A program made the translations under genes and the position numbers. From Harmothoe impar (Eukaryota > Annelida > Polychaeta > Phyllodocida > Polynoidae): a DNA stretch of 64,000 bases. The notes under the pieces are model-generated. The model ran no database searches. It was not told the DNA's origin and saw nothing but the letters and a program-made list of their open reading frames with translations. The stretch's first letter is position 1, and every line of letters begins with the position of its first letter. Positions 14,075 to 27,692 of the stretch are shown here, piece by piece. Location of the stretch: positions 38,257,377-38,321,376 of the forward strand of contig OX381708.1 of NCBI GenBank assembly GCA_947462335.1. The letters run 5' to 3'.

Positions 14075-14370
14075 TACACATAGAAAAGAAACAGCGTCAA
14101 AAGGGAGTCCAGGTTATCTCCAGAATGACTCCCCTCTTTAGGGAAGCCCAGGTCGCATAAGGGAGCATAGGTGACTCTCTGGCTGGCCTAAGGGAGTCAC
14201 ATATGGGGAGTCATATATCCAGAGAGCTATATGTCTCCCCCATAGAGTATATGACTCCCAGCCAGAGAGTCACCTAGGCTCCCTTATGCGACCTGGGCTC
14301 CCCCATAGAGGGGAGTCATTCTGGAGGCAACCTGGACTCCCTTTTGACGCTGTTCCTCTTTTCTGTGTAG
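14075..14370. mobile_element. Long inverted repeat, fold-back MITE
   Basis: Two arms of about 115-120 bp pair around a centre near 14225. The left arm begins with ACACATAGAAAAGAAACAGC and the right arm ends with the inverted counterpart. GGGAGTC is repeated within the arms. The pairing is interrupted by small indels. No clear target duplication. Confidence 0.75.
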
Positions 14371-16564
14371 AAGTGTGTAAGGTAAACAGGTAATGCTGGT
14401 CAGGTGGCCGGTCAGTGACGCCAATGGTGTCCAGCGGATCAATATTCCAACCTGTGTTGGTTGTAATCAAAGGAAGATAAGCCCTCGTGCTCATTAGTTT
14501 TCGCCAAGAGCCACCATCGCCCTTAACATGGGCAGTCTGTTAGCAGTAACTCTACCCAGAGTCAACTTCCCGGTATCATATTTATGTGTTAACTCAGGTA
14601 GCATGTTTGAGCACTTTCCTCACGTTTGTCGTTGGAGTATGATTTATTATAATGTGACACCTGACTCTGGGCTACATTTTCAATGGGACTTATTGTAGCT
14701 TTGTGAAGTTTACAGTTATTCTCACATTGCTAGTTAATACGTAATAGAGAATATTATGGCCATTGTTTAGTCTTCCGTGTCCATCAATTTGTAGGGAAAA
14801 TAGTGGGGGGTATTGAAAAAGAAAGTTAGAAAATTAGTGAGATGTATGCTGCTTTAAAAAATATATCAGTGATTGTCTGGGTGTAAAATAAGAGGGAAGA
14901 ACAAAACTAAAAGAACCTCTTCATGTTTTATTATCATGATGCTGTAGATTCTGTGTAGGTACTGTGATGGGAGCCATTGTCCTTTAGTAGAAGGGTAATA
15001 CAAAGGCACAGACATATGTTTTTGCCCATCAGCGACAGGCATTCAACTTGCCTTTGTTTGCTGTAAACCTATTCTAGACTAACTTCCTGACTGTTTTGTA
15101 CAGTAATGTGCATAAAAACGTTACTCACAGTTGATATCAGAACAGAAATTACAAGAGTTTCTATAGTGTGATGGCTTACACTGCATGTGAATAGCCATCA
15201 CAGCATAAAGCCATCTGTGGCCTCGCACAATACACCACATTTGAGTCTCAAGTCCAGATTCAATCCTGACTCCTAACGCAGCTTTGTCATTGAGAGCATC
15301 CGAACTGAATCGAATACAATATGATGTCCATTATGAACGCAGTGCAGTAATTTTATCAGTAAAACTCAACCAATATCAAGGACTCCAACTATGGTTTTAA
15401 TTTATTATAAATTACCACCCATACAGTTTGTTTCAAGTGTAAATTAATTTTATTTCGAGGATGATACATTCTGGAAACATAAAAATAAAAACCAGTAAGA
15501 TGCTTAAATTGGCCATTTCTTACGAAAACTGTGCACGGCTAATTTCCTGTTGTTCCGGTCTGGCATTTTTACCAGGGGCATTGGATATAAAGTTTTTGTT
15601 GTTTATCTGCTAGAACTCAATGAGATCTCGAGGGGGACACCCAATTTGCTACTTAAAAACTGATATTTTGGCTTCCGGACACCTTCAAAGGCTCCAAAAT
15701 GGCCAATTATGTGGAGTGAGCAGGCTTGGCGTACTGGTTTTCATTGATTTTCTAGAAAACATTAACAGGTATGCAACTCTCATTATTTTTTCCCAAGAAC
15801 CTAATGCGTTGGGGGCAATTTGGGCCAAAAACCAACTTCCCAGCATTATTTCTGTATTTGTGAGGCTCAAATAACTGTAGGTGAAGTTGGCTGTCCGACC
15901 TTGTAACCATTGTACATTACAAGGTCTCAGGAAAGAATGTTTATACATATGGGGGTAGTTTCTGTAGTAAAATAAAGTATACCATCTATACATACATTTA
16001 AAATAATAGTGGATGGTCCAGGTCAAATAGTAGCTTTAGTGTGGTGGTTTGAAATTTTATAGACTGGAAACCCAGATTTTGGCAACTTTTGGCCATAGGC
16101 TTATTATTGGCTCTCCTGTCTACAGTTATAATATTTAACTATCTACAGTATATCAGGAATGTGTGCCATCAATATGCCTAAACACCACATGAAATAGATT
16201 TTGTCTAAATTATGATGTATCCATGTAGTGTGTCCAGAAGTGTAAATGTCCGGCCCAGTAATCTGTCCGTCCCGGTAACTCCATCTGGCGGTTGCCATCA
16301 TATTAGAGTCAGACCTATCTGAAGTAAGTAACCAGTCAAAACCTCTAGCATGTGTCGATTTTGATGGATGCCCTCATACAGATGTTGTTGTTACGAGTTC
16401 CCATGATGATTTACACACTTTAGGGCACATGATAGCATTAACAGGGACAGCAAAAGAAGGTGCCTAAAGAAAGTTTGGTTCTCATTTTAGGCCTAAAATC
16501 AGGGATGTAAGTCAGGGAACGTGAGAAAACAGGAAATCAGACAGGCCCTCCCTTACAGTAGCTA

Positions 16565-16829
16565 CAGTGCTCCCGGCCAGCAGAACGGCTGTCCCAGTGC
16601 TCCTGATGCCCTCCCAGCCTCCCCTGCAGTGCCCCCCACCAGCAGAACGACCTAGGCGGTCTCTGTGACCCTCCTGGAATGTTCCCAGTGAGTCACTGGG
16701 AGGATTCCAGGAGGGTCACAGAGACCGCCTAGGACCGTTCTACTGGCCGGGAGTACTGCAGGAGAGGCCGGGAGGGCCCCAAGAAAGTAGTGTGACCGGT
16801 CTAGGACCTTCTGCTGGCCGGGAACACTG
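16565..16829. mobile_element. 265-bp palindromic MITE with TA flanks
   Basis: The ends CAGTGCTCCCGGCCAGCAGA and the inverted CAGTGTTCCCGGCCAGCAGA are bounded by TA on each side. The inside is a second palindrome centred near 16693, around GACCCTCCTGGAAT. GC-rich relative to its surroundings. Nested in the 4.0-kb transposon. Confidence 0.75.
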
Positions 16830-17398
16830 TAATATAGAAAAAATCGTTAAAATTGAAATTCCAGGAATTCCTGGAATTCCAGGAAGAGTTACATTCCTGT
16901 AAAATACACCTCTTTGTTTGTTGATCATCCAGACACATCTAGTGAGTAATTTTCCAAGGTTTTACCCTCATATAAACCCCAAAGAGCTCCCCATTCTAAT
17001 AAACACTTTTTTTTACTGTATATGTCAAGTTCAGAGGACACTTAACTGAACGTTAGGAGACCAAAAATGTAGTCTATCCAGGTTACGACTAATATTTTTC
17101 AGTACACCTGAGTATGTCATGCATAAAAAGAAATGCTTTGTGATGTCATAGTAATCAGAGTTAACCTTGTTCAAAGGTCAGGCCAATTTCAAGACATTTC
17201 AAGAAGTTTTTCAGATACAAATTCCTCAATTCTGCCTCAGCCCACCTCACCTCCCCATTCCCCTGTCCACACTGCCTTCCCTACACAGACATACCTATCA
17301 TAATGATGTATTTCATATCATTTAACCTTTTACATTATGATCAGAATCATGAATGATTTAGGATATAGTTGTACTCCTGTGTTATATGTCTGTTATGA

Positions 17399-17851
17399 TA
17401 TATGTGACCCGTTTTAATGAAATGGGTCGGAAGTCGCATATTAAGAATGTTGTGATATTGCAATAGTCGTGTACAGCTCATCAAGGGGTTTCATTTGATA
17501 TGTGACGTGTAGTATATTGGCCAGTTTTGACCCTTTGGCATTATTTTTGATACGTTTTTGTTGAATTAAATGAAATTCAATTAAAATGAGATGATTAACA
17601 TTTAAATTAGGTATTCACTATATTATACAATAGAATTATGAATCACATGGCCATCATTTTGGGAATAATGGGAGTTGAAATCTGGTTTGTACCTTATGAT
17701 TCCATAAGATTACCATTCATACATTAGAAAGATGTCAAAAACTCATTTTTCAAAAATAATATTTTTTCCACACTATGCTACTTAAAATGCCCATATCTAG
17801 GCTCTTAAATGTGTGACTTCCGACCCATTTTGTTAAAACGGATCACATATA
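17399..17851. mobile_element. 453-bp MITE with about 45-bp TIRs
   Basis: The left end TATATGTGACCCGTTTTAAT and the inverted right end TATATGTGATCCGTTTTAAC continue pairing through a GGGTCGGAAGTC core. The flanks are TA-rich, consistent with a TA target. No coding capacity. Nested in the 4.0-kb transposon. Confidence 0.75.
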
Positions 17852-20692
17852 ACATAGTTTAGGGGGCATAATTTTTTTCACAGTAATATTATGGTCTAAA
17901 ATGCTGTTTCTGGATACTACAAAATTAGTTTATAACTAACTTTTTTATTTGATGGAATTTTACTGTACTTTACAACCACAGAACTGTACTTGATTGATTG
18001 ATATGCTTAAAGTCCAAGTGTGCATTGACGCCCCAGATTTATCTCAAGATAGCAAGGTAGCCATCTACAAATAGTAGTAGTCTTGCTTTGTAGTAGGATA
18101 GATATCTATATGCTGCTAGCCCACTACAACAGTGACTGCATCTATGGATGATCGCATCTATGAGGTGAGGGCACTCCCCTACTCTTTTTGAAGGATAGCA
18201 AGTGTTCTTTTATTTGCCTGGTCCTACTAGTACTACACTCCTACATTCCCGGGATAGTAGCATAGTATGCAGGGCCAGACAAACCACAGCCTTTGATATC
18301 TCAGACACGGTTCACTGAGGAGGGATCCCATGCTAGACCACCAAATGTAAGGTTATTGCCTTTCAAGCTAATGTCCATTGAATAACCTAGAGTAGTCAGT
18401 TTTAATAACTATAACATGCAAATATTCAGTACTGTAAAGCGTAGCGTATAAGTCTAAGTTGTGTATAAGCCACACCTAGACTTTAGGCCAATCCTATAAA
18501 CCGCCCTGATTATGGTGACGCTAGTACTGTACTATAGTAGCTAAAACCCGTGTACCAGCCACACCCCAATTCTGAGCCAATCCTATAAGCTGCATCGGCG
18601 GTCTGATTCACATAATAGCTGCAGCTTATACGTGAAGTTTTATAATGTTGGAAACAACTGACTACCCATCTTTAAATATATATCGACCCATTCGACCCCC
18701 ACAGCTGGGATTTAATATTTTTAGCATTAAGGGTTTAAATAGGGTAAAATGTCCATCCTAGTAACCATTTTTACCTAAGCCAGCCAGGCTGGGTACCAAA
18801 TAACTAAGGAAATCAGTGCTGGCATTATGTATGTCATTTATTGAACATGTAACCAACCATTCAGGATCATAAATTGTAATTCAACTGCTCCCTAACCACT
18901 ACTATACCATATTCAGTTGTACAGCACACTTTGTCCGACCCAGTAACCAAATGACACCTTCTTCTAGTCCAGCTTGCAGACAAACCACAGATTTTTGCCA
19001 CACTAGTGCTATATACCAGCTGCAAGAGGAGGTATCGTGCTGTTGTGTAGGCACCCTCAGTAGTCCTGCACTAACTCATGCTTGCACACAGGCTATTTGA
19101 AAAATTAACATTTTTCAGATGAGTAAATTTGATCAGACAATCCAAGTAGAATTTTCACATTTCTGTCTCAGTATCAGAATATATTCACTTCATCATCACT
19201 CTTAACAACCTAAATCACAGCCAATATATGATTTCTTTGTAAAAACTCAAAAGAAAGCAACTTCCAACCAAAATTTGTTGCTATCTTGACTTATACCCTA
19301 AACACTACCAAGTGGTTACTGGGACGGACAGGCTCCAGCAGTCATCCATCTTTGCCTGGTTGTCATGGCAACAATTTTCAAATTTGACTCATAATATTTC
19401 ACACATATATAGCCTGGCCCATCTACATTAACAAAAAAAAAGAAGAATTTTTGCTTACTCCAATTATTTTCAAAAAGCTGCCTAAAAGGCCCGTGCACAG
19501 TTTTCGTAAGAAATGGCCTTTTATGGAGATCTCTGTCCTACAATAAATGGAGGATGGTCTTAATGCAATTTTACCAACAGCCCAGTTGTTTATTAGTAAC
19601 TGTTGTTTCTCACATCATTGACTCATTATACACTCATTAACACATATTCCACTCAATGCAGCTACCTACCTCAGTTAGTTTTCTCATTGGACTGCTCACC
19701 TGGCCCATGAGCTGCTCATTAGCCATGGTCCTGAGCTGCTCTACCTTGTTGACCTGGGTTTCTGGGTGCCTGGATGCTGTGTCCACACACACACACACAG
19801 CATGTTCTATTTCCCTTCTCACCCAGCCCATCCTACCTCTGTAGGAGTTTGGTTTCACACTTCAATATCACTTCCTCCATTACATTCATTATCACTCAGG
19901 CTACATTTTCCCAGGCTGTGGAAAGGCAGATCAAAGCTTGGGAGGCCTCTCAAGCAAGTACTATTTTTCCTTGTAGGGGATTTCACCCTTAAAGTGTGGA
20001 AAGCTTGGATCAACCACTTAATATTAAGGTAGAATCACTGCTGAGTAGTGTCTGAGGGTGGTGAAGAGTGGTGAATTGGTCAATACTGGATTTATCACTG
20101 ACTTCTGTTTTGTTTAGACTGATGAAATACAGCCGGCCTGACCCTGGAGACAGTCGTGGATAATCAATCTCTCACATGACATTGAATCAGCAGTTGGGAC
20201 GTCGTTAGGGTCATGATGTGCACATGGGAAATAATTATCCCTAGTTGAAAGAAGTACTGGCAGGGAGAATTCCCATGTTTCCCAGTTCGGCAGATGGACA
20301 TACAGGGTAGGCTCCATCTGGGTATTCTGTTACAGAGGAGAGTCTCCTCAGCCATAAGAAATCAACTAGTTAAGAATTTGTACTTGTCGTAATATAATGT
20401 ATTAAAGGAAAGTGCAGGTGTATGTACACCCATGCAACCTTGTTCTTTTCATAATCTTGTTAAATGTTTTCAAATACAAAAGGCTATGGGTGTAGAAACT
20501 TGATGATTTCTATAAACGTGTGTATTTTCTGACAACTGCCCTGTGAATGGATGGGGAAAGTAACCCATGTGTATTGCACACAATTCCTTGTACTCACGTA
20601 CTGAGGTCTACACAAATTGACCAAGAGCAGCTAGATCACCAATACTTTGAGTAGCTCCTCTTCCAGCGGACAGACAGTAAGAGTGCGCTGGT

Positions 20693-22235
20693 GTACATAC
20701 AAAGGTCACTCACATTTTATATCAGAGAAGAAATTACAGGAGAGTTAACCAGAATCAATTTTGTACCCGAAAGCAGCTTTGTCATTGAGAGGATACTAAC
20801 TGAATTGAATATAATAAGATCTGCATTAGGAACTAAGTGCAGTTATTTTATCACTGAAAATCCGGCAATACCAAGGACCAAGATTCCAAATTATGGTTTT
20901 GTATTCGCATTAGACCCACCACCAAAACAGTCTCTTTCAGGTGCAAATTATTTTTATAAACAGACCTTTTCTGCAAGTGATAAAACATTCTGGAGACATG
21001 AAAATACAAACCAGTAAAACATTTACATGGATAACTCTGTCCTAAGATGAATGGAGGATGGTTTTAAGACGATTAAGAGATTCTGGCTTTCAGTCATAGC
21101 CTCTGTTGTTTATCAGTTGACTCTTCAACCATTAATAGATCTTGGTTATTCACTCGTTATCACATATAAATCTTATTCAATTCAGCTGCTCTATCTTGTT
21201 GACCTGGGTTTCTGAGTGCCTGGATGCTGCGTCCACACACACAAACCCGTGTGCATCACCTTCTATTCCCCTTCCCACCCAGCCCATCCTACCTCTGTAG
21301 GGTGGTTTCACACTTCAATATCACTTCATCCATTACCTCCATTATCACTCACACCATGTTTTCCCCAAGCTATGGGAAGGCAGATCAAAGCTTGGGGCAG
21401 GCCTCTCAAGTGCATACTATTTGTCCATGTAGGGGATTTCACACTTAGAGTGTGAAACCACTTAATATCAGGGTAGAATCAATGCTGAGATGTGTAAGAG
21501 GGCGCCGAGGAGTGATGACTTGGTCAATACTGCATTTATCAGTGACTTCTGACTGATGAAATACAGCAGGTCTGACCCTGGAGGCAGTCGTGGATAACCT
21601 GCCTCTCACGGGGCTATTGAATCAGCAGTTGGGACGTGGTTAGGGTCATGATGTGCACAGAGGAAGTAATTATCCCTGGTAGAAAGAAGTACTGGCAGGG
21701 AGTATTCCCATGTTTCCCATGCTCAGCAGATGGATAGATTGGGTATCTCCATTTTGGGTATACTGTTACAGAGTCCCCTTAGCTATAAGAAATTAATTAT
21801 TTAAGAATGTATACATAGTTATATAATGTAGCAGGGAAAAGCAGGTTAATACACAGGAAATACCTTGTTCTTGCCACAATCCTCCTTTCAAACACCTAGA
21901 AGCGTGATGCTACTTATAAGCCTGTATACTTTCCAACAACCAACCCATAAAGCTTATGCAAAATTTACCTCAGGAAACATATAGCATCTGTCTAAAATAA
22001 TTTAATTTAACAGCTGATCTGATGATTGGTAATCCTAGTTGAATATAAATTACCTGATATGAATGATTTAATTAAACGGCTCTTCTTTCTATAAGGATGT
22101 TGATGGGGAAAGTAATCTATGTCTATCCCACACTATTCCTTCTACTCACGTACTGAGGCCCATACAAATTGATAAAGAGCAGCTCACCAACACTTAGAGT
22201 AGCTCCTCTCCCAGCGGACGGACAATAAGGAGCCG
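20693..22235. repeat. Tandem duplication copy 2 (uninterrupted)
   Basis: A 1.54-kb direct repeat of 15107-15510 joined to 19519-20692. A 108-codon plus-strand frame begins at 20691, but the corresponding region of copy 1 (15110-15500) carries stops and indels and shows no coding constraint, so I do not call it a gene. Confidence 0.85.
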
Positions 22236-22968
22236 CTCCTGCCCATACCCAGTCCCGATATAGAGCCGTTAATGATACACCCATGGGGCTTTGTGCATAG
22301 ACACCAGACCCCCGACTACCACAAGATTGGCTGAATTACCATGCATATTGTCAAATCCTACAACGTCAACGTGGCCAGTGTAAAAGTATGGGCATATACT
22401 TCACGAGTTGAGGACTGCATGTGATGCATCTCATGTGAGGCGGAGCCGAGTAGAATGCATCCCAATTACTAGTATAGCAAATGAGTGCAGAATGGTACAA
22501 CTGACTCCGGACTATAGGATGATACTATTGGCTGTCAGCAAAGTGTGTTGAAGGGAGAAGATAATATGGGGTATGGTTTCTCCAATACCATTTTAGATTA
22601 CTTTGGAGACTCATACTTTTATGTACAAAAAATAAGGACACCTCTAGAGATGAGTTATAAACAGACTGAAAACGGACAACTACCGTATGCTTTCAAACAC
22701 AAATTGAGATGAAGCCTCTTGTTCATTATGATGGGTACGTTTGTAACGTATAGGCAATACATAAGTAAACGGAACTACACCTTGCGGCAAGGGCATTCAT
22801 GAACACATTCTAGATAGCGCACTCCTAGTTATATAATCCACCACTATTCAAACCTTCTAGCATTTATATAAGTGTCCTTCAGTTAGATACATATTCAATA
22901 GGTTTATTATTATATGTTTTATATGAACAATGCATTAAAGTAATATGAAGTGATCCTCTTTGGTAATG

Positions 22969-23077
22969 ACCACCGTCCACATGGCATTAATCGGCCGTAT
23001 AATTGTCATACATTTCCTATGTAAATAGCATACATTATGGCCGTATACGGCCGATTTATGCTTTATGGACGGTGGCC
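22969..23077. mobile_element. 109-bp palindromic MITE
   Basis: ACCACCGTCCACATGGCATT at the left is matched by the inverted GCCACCGTCCATAAAGCATA at the right, with a second pairing around CGGCCGTATA inside. The whole unit can fold into a hairpin. Confidence 0.7.
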
Positions 23078-23869
23078 CTAATCACTTAGAGTAAGGGTAT
23101 AGTGTGCAGCTTTATATTCGTCTCTATGTATACTGCTGTAATCCTACGAAATCTAGGTTAGTAGCTTCTTATAACTGTGGCAATAATAACTGCTGCCACT
23201 TCTGTAATGAAACTGTCATCTCGACCTATGTATCTTAAAAAGCTGTAGTATCGACGATGAGAGCAAATACATGTAATATGGATATCTGATTAAGCAGGCT
23301 TAAGTTGTACCCTTAACCTAATCATATAGCTGTTATAGTGATATTCCGTAATGTGTTCTGTAATGTACTATAATCTATTTTCGAAACAACAGAAGGTACT
23401 TAGCCTAATCGTGATATGATATTTATTATAAACGTGCCTTTTCATCAACAAAACTGGTGTTACAACCATGAAAATGCCAACCAACTGAAATCATAGATCT
23501 AAATAATTTTCTCTTCAGATGTGAGAGCTGCTGTTAAAATGCCCATCCAGAAATGCTTTACAGCAACGCCTGACATTTGGATCTGCTAATTAACCCTTTT
23601 TTGTGTATGCCTACTTGGGGGTAATGGGGATGCAATATAAAGGCATCCGAAAATCGTGGGAGGAGGTTACCACGATAGTTGTCAAGATGTTGCATGATCG
23701 GCAAATGACGACTGGTACATGGAGCCCTGGATAAATTAGTGTGTTTTTATCAATTCAGGTTGTAAGACCGGTTTTCTGTGGAACCCATACTTAGGACCAA
23801 AACCATTATAGCATGGGAGCTATGATGAAGCTTTACAAACCGCCCCCTCCCCCAGATCATTTTGTCCAG

Positions 23870-24190
23870 AAGATAAGATGGAGACAGCATAAATCCTACA
23901 TACTCAGGATAAAAGCTTCCAGATGCTTGGATATCATTTACATATCACAAGACTGAGATGCCAAAGGCTTTGCCAACAATACACTGTCTGCACTGGTCTG
24001 TGTTTTTGAACAGCCCCAGGGTATTTGTACCCTGCCTTACAACATTACCACTACAGCTCCATCTTATAGTGCTTCTCTGTGGATGGGTACACTGAGGGAG
24101 ATAAAGAACTCATATCAGATGCATTGCTACTGCGTAAGGGAGCCTTTGAGAATGGCGGCAACGACATATTCCCTCTTCGCATAAGCTGTA
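23870..24190. repeat. Diverged direct repeat related to 35640-35890
   Basis: Shares a collinear series of short identical words with 35640-35890 (AGCTT(C/T)CAGAT, GATATCATTTACATATCAC, CAATACACTGTCTG, GAACAGCCCCA, CTTTGTGGAT-like, CAGATGCATT, then CGCATAAG-like). An old low-copy repeat, no coding sense. Confidence 0.6.
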
Positions 24191-25455
24191 ACAGGTGATG
24201 CAACTTGCCACATATATATCTGTTTTATGATACCCTCTTGGTCAAATCGTAATAACCTATACAAAGGCTATGATACAATAATATGATAAGCAGCTATATA
24301 ACCATTACATTTTGCACGGTAGACACAAAAGCTGATTGTCTGTAGTATTATGAATTTATAAACACTAATACTCGCACACACAACTTATATTATTAGATAA
24401 TATTGGACTTGTCTAAGCAGAACATTCATAGTAATAGTGCTGGTTTGTGGTAATAAATTATACTATACCTTTCAAGAGTTCTCTTTACCCAGTTCCAGAT
24501 GAGCATGTACTGGGTATGTATGATTAGTTCCCCGACATGATCAACAGAGGGTTAACAGAAACGCCTATGTAACAGATAAACAAGCTCAGTATAGTCTTAT
24601 TCACATACAATATCAGAGGCCTAAGACTTTATATATTCTGTAATGCCAGGCAGTCTGGTAACCTTGTCATAGCAGGTCATGTCAGGGGAAGCGCTGAATA
24701 CTAATTGAGTCACAAACAGGGTCTTTTGCTTTCGCGTTGTAAAAACAACCATAAATAATGTTTTAGACATCCTGAGGGGGATGTGAAAAAACACATCTGA
24801 TTGTCCGGTTGAAAGAGTGGGTCATTGCCCTCGATGGTCATTGGTTTGATTTGATCCGGCCAAGCAGAGCTAAAGAACAATTCAAGAGCTTTGAACGCTT
24901 TTAATCTGAGGCATTTCAATATTTCATAAAACATGAAATTGAAACAAAAGGTTTGTTTGTTTGTTTGGGGAGGATTTAGATCACAAGAGGTAGAGAGGGG
25001 TCTCACTAAATAGTGTCAACAAAATGAAATAGCCATCTGTATTCAGATACACCCTCCGATGATAAGATAAGGTGTAGGTATACCACCGCAGGTGTGAGTA
25101 TATATGTGGGCGCATTTGCTGACCAGTGACCACTAATGCATATATGTATACTGTATGTGGGGCTGTGTCTATATACACACATCAAGGTATACATGTAAAC
25201 ATGAACCGGCTCATGGAGGGCTAATGGCTACCATCCCAGGTAAAAAAATACCATGGTCGCTACCATGGTTTACAATTCAAGACCATAGTATACCATGGTT
25301 TACCAGAATGTACTATAGTATACTATTGTAAACCAGTGTATGTGTAACTATAATGTATTACTGTACACCATGGTAAACTACCCAGTGGGCACAGCACCAC
25401 CTACTAAACGTTTAGTAGCCATCTTCCTGCAACGGCTGCCCCGTTTACTAGCTGG

Positions 25456-25960
25456 CTAATTTGGTGGCTAATGCAACACCTTGCAGCACTTACTAGTTGG
25501 GTTTTTGCAGCCCTGCAAAATAAGCCCTTAGTAGTAGCTGCTTATGCAGCACCTTCTAACTGGCTAATTTGGTGGCTAATGCAACACCTTGCAGCGCTTA
25601 CTAGTTGGGTTTTTGCAGCCCTGCAAAATAAGCCCTTAGTAGTAGCTACTTATTCAGTGGTTATTAGTCACTGCAAGTGCAGCTACTATTAAGAACTGCG
25701 AATGCAGCACTAACTAGCTCACTAATTTGGTGGCTAATGCAACACCTTGCAGCACTTACAAGTTGGGTTTTTGCAGCCCTGCAAAATAATCTCTTAGTAG
25801 TAGCTGCTTATGCAGTGGATATAAGTTACTACAAATGCAGCACATACTAGCTGACTAATTTGGTGCCTAATGCAACACCTTGCAGCTCTTACTAGTTAGG
25901 TTTCTGCAGCCCTGCAAAATAAACCTTTGGTAGAAGCTGCATATGCAGTGGCTATTAGTC
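25456..25960. repeat. Degenerate tandem repeat, four units of 107-162 bp spacing
   Basis: CTAATTTGGTGGCTAATGCA followed by CACCTTGCAGC, then GGTTTTTGCAGCCCTGCAAA, recurs near 25456, 25563, 25725 and 25855. The 73-codon frame across it is repeat sequence. Confidence 0.8.
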
Positions 25961-26419
25961 ACTGCAGATAAGCTACTATCATGAGCTTCAAATACATCGC
26001 TTAGTAGATGACTACTGGGTGATTAATGCAACACTAGTAGTCAACCTGGGCAAAGGTGTGATTTAATACTGTAGTATATGACCTTTAAGTAATATACTAT
26101 TATACACAGAAATGGTGTCTCAATCAAATTTGGTTGTAATCTATGTTATAAATCATGCCTAAGCTTATTTAAATTTTTAACAATTGATGTAAGTTCTATG
26201 TTTAAATATTTAGCACATTTTGGTACACACATGACTAGTATATGTCATTAATATAATGATATCAAAAAGTTCAAAGAGTATAAAAGTTCAAAAAAGGAAT
26301 ACTGCTGCCACCTACTGGCAACTAATTTATGCCTCAGCAACACCTAATAAGCCTTTATTATGCAGCAGCTAGTAAGCCCTGCAATAGCTGCCCTTAATAG
26401 TCAGTGCTTCTGCAGCCCT

Positions 26420-27692
26420 GCATTTTGCAGCTACTAATAAGAGCTTATTAGCCACTGCAAAAGCAACAGTTATTAGCCTAAGTGGTCTGGTGAATTCAAA
26501 AGCTATTTAACTCATCCAATCTCGTTGACTATGTGATTTTTATTGATTAAAAAACTCATTTTGTTCATTAAGTATTTGAAGAAATTGAAAATGATGTCAC
26601 ATGCATTGATTCTATTACATTAATCAGGGATATCTAGGTCTGTGGAAATTGCTATGCATAACATAGTGTTTGCAGCCCTGGGTGGATGTTTAAGGAAAAT
26701 CACATATTAACCCAAATCCTGAGGAACATCCTGCTCATGATTTAACACATATGTTATTAGGCTCCACATGGACTGATAGATTTTAATATTTAGACACCCA
26801 TTCAAGTTATAATCCTCATTTTCAGTTGTCTATGGGGATTAACACTAACTTGAGATTATGTGTATTTTGTGAAATATCTAGACAGCAATAGCTGTTGGTC
26901 ATATGAAATATAGAATACTGGAGGGGTAAAGCATGATATGACCATGTCTCATGGAAAAATATTGTGTGGTTTCTGTGCATTCAGGAGAAAACAATGAGTG
27001 ATAATAGGGGATATTGAAAGCACATGGTTTTGAGCAGGCCTGCATTTGCAGCTACTAATAAGAGCTGTTGTGCACCATTTACTAGCCACTGCAAAAGCAA
27101 CAGTTATTAGCCTATGTTAAGCAACAGTGGTCGGGTGAATTCAAAAGCTATTAAACTCATCCCTTCTCATTGACTATGTAATTTTTATTGATTACAAAAA
27201 CACATTTTGTTCATTTAGTATTTGAAGAAATTGAAAATGGTGTCACATGCATTGATTCTATTGCGTTAATCAGGGATATCTAGGTCTGTGGAAATTGCTA
27301 TGCATAACATAGTGTTTGCAGCCCTGGGTTGATATTTAAGGAAAAGCACCAATTAACCCAAATCCTGAGGAACATCCTGCTCATGATTTAACACATATGT
27401 TATTAGGCTCCACATGGACTGATAGATTTTAATATTTAGACACCCATTCAAGTTATAATCCTCATTTTCAGTTGTCTATGGGGATTAACACTAACTTGAG
27501 ATTATGTGTAATTTGTGAAATATCTAGACAGCGATAACTGTTGGTCATATGAAATATAGAATACTGGAGGGGTAAAGCATGATATGACCATGTCTCATTG
27601 AAAAATATTGTGTGGTTTCTGTGCATTCAGGAGAAAACAATGAGTGATAATAGGGGATATTGAAAGCACATGGTCTTCAGCAGCACTGCATT
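26420..27692. repeat. 640-bp direct duplication within the nested element
   Basis: 26420-27047 and 27048-27692 align throughout at very high identity (for example GATTTAACACATATGTTATT in both), so this duplication is younger than the surrounding degenerate units. Confidence 0.85.

Larger units (their letters stand above)
15511..19518. mobile_element. 4.0-kb non-autonomous DNA transposon interrupting a duplicate
   Basis: Ends are perfect inverted repeats of about 28 bp starting GGCCATTTCTTACGAAAACT. The outside flanks correspond to contiguous sequence in the uninterrupted second duplicate near 21020-21035. No transposase frame is visible in its 4,008 bp, and it carries at least two nested MITEs. 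The exact target duplication is unclear because the flanking TTAAATT/TTTTATG is degenerate. The superfamily is not assigned. Confidence 0.75.
15107..20692. repeat. Tandem duplication copy 1, split by an insertion
   Basis: Without the 15511-19518 insertion this copy is about 1.57 kb and aligns along its length with 20693-22235. Examples are the shared AGCAGCTTTGTCATTGAGAG-type stretch, the CACACA-bearing segment near 19790 and 21235, and the shared ends (CTCCTCTTCCAGCGGACAGA near 20658; CTCCTCTCCCAGCGGACGGA near 22203). It is non-coding; frames found in one copy are broken in the other. Confidence 0.85.
22236..25234. other. Non-coding DNA, no supported gene
   Basis: Contains one small palindromic MITE (22969-23077) and a diverged repeat segment (23870-24190). 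Otherwise I see no gene, RNA or tandem structure. The 98-codon minus-strand frame near 24710-25006 has no recognisable motif. Confidence 0.55.

Noticed and set aside
20691..21017. 108-codon frame that looks non-repetitive
   Set aside because: It lies in a tandem duplicate whose sister copy has stops and indels at the same place; no motif and no splice context.
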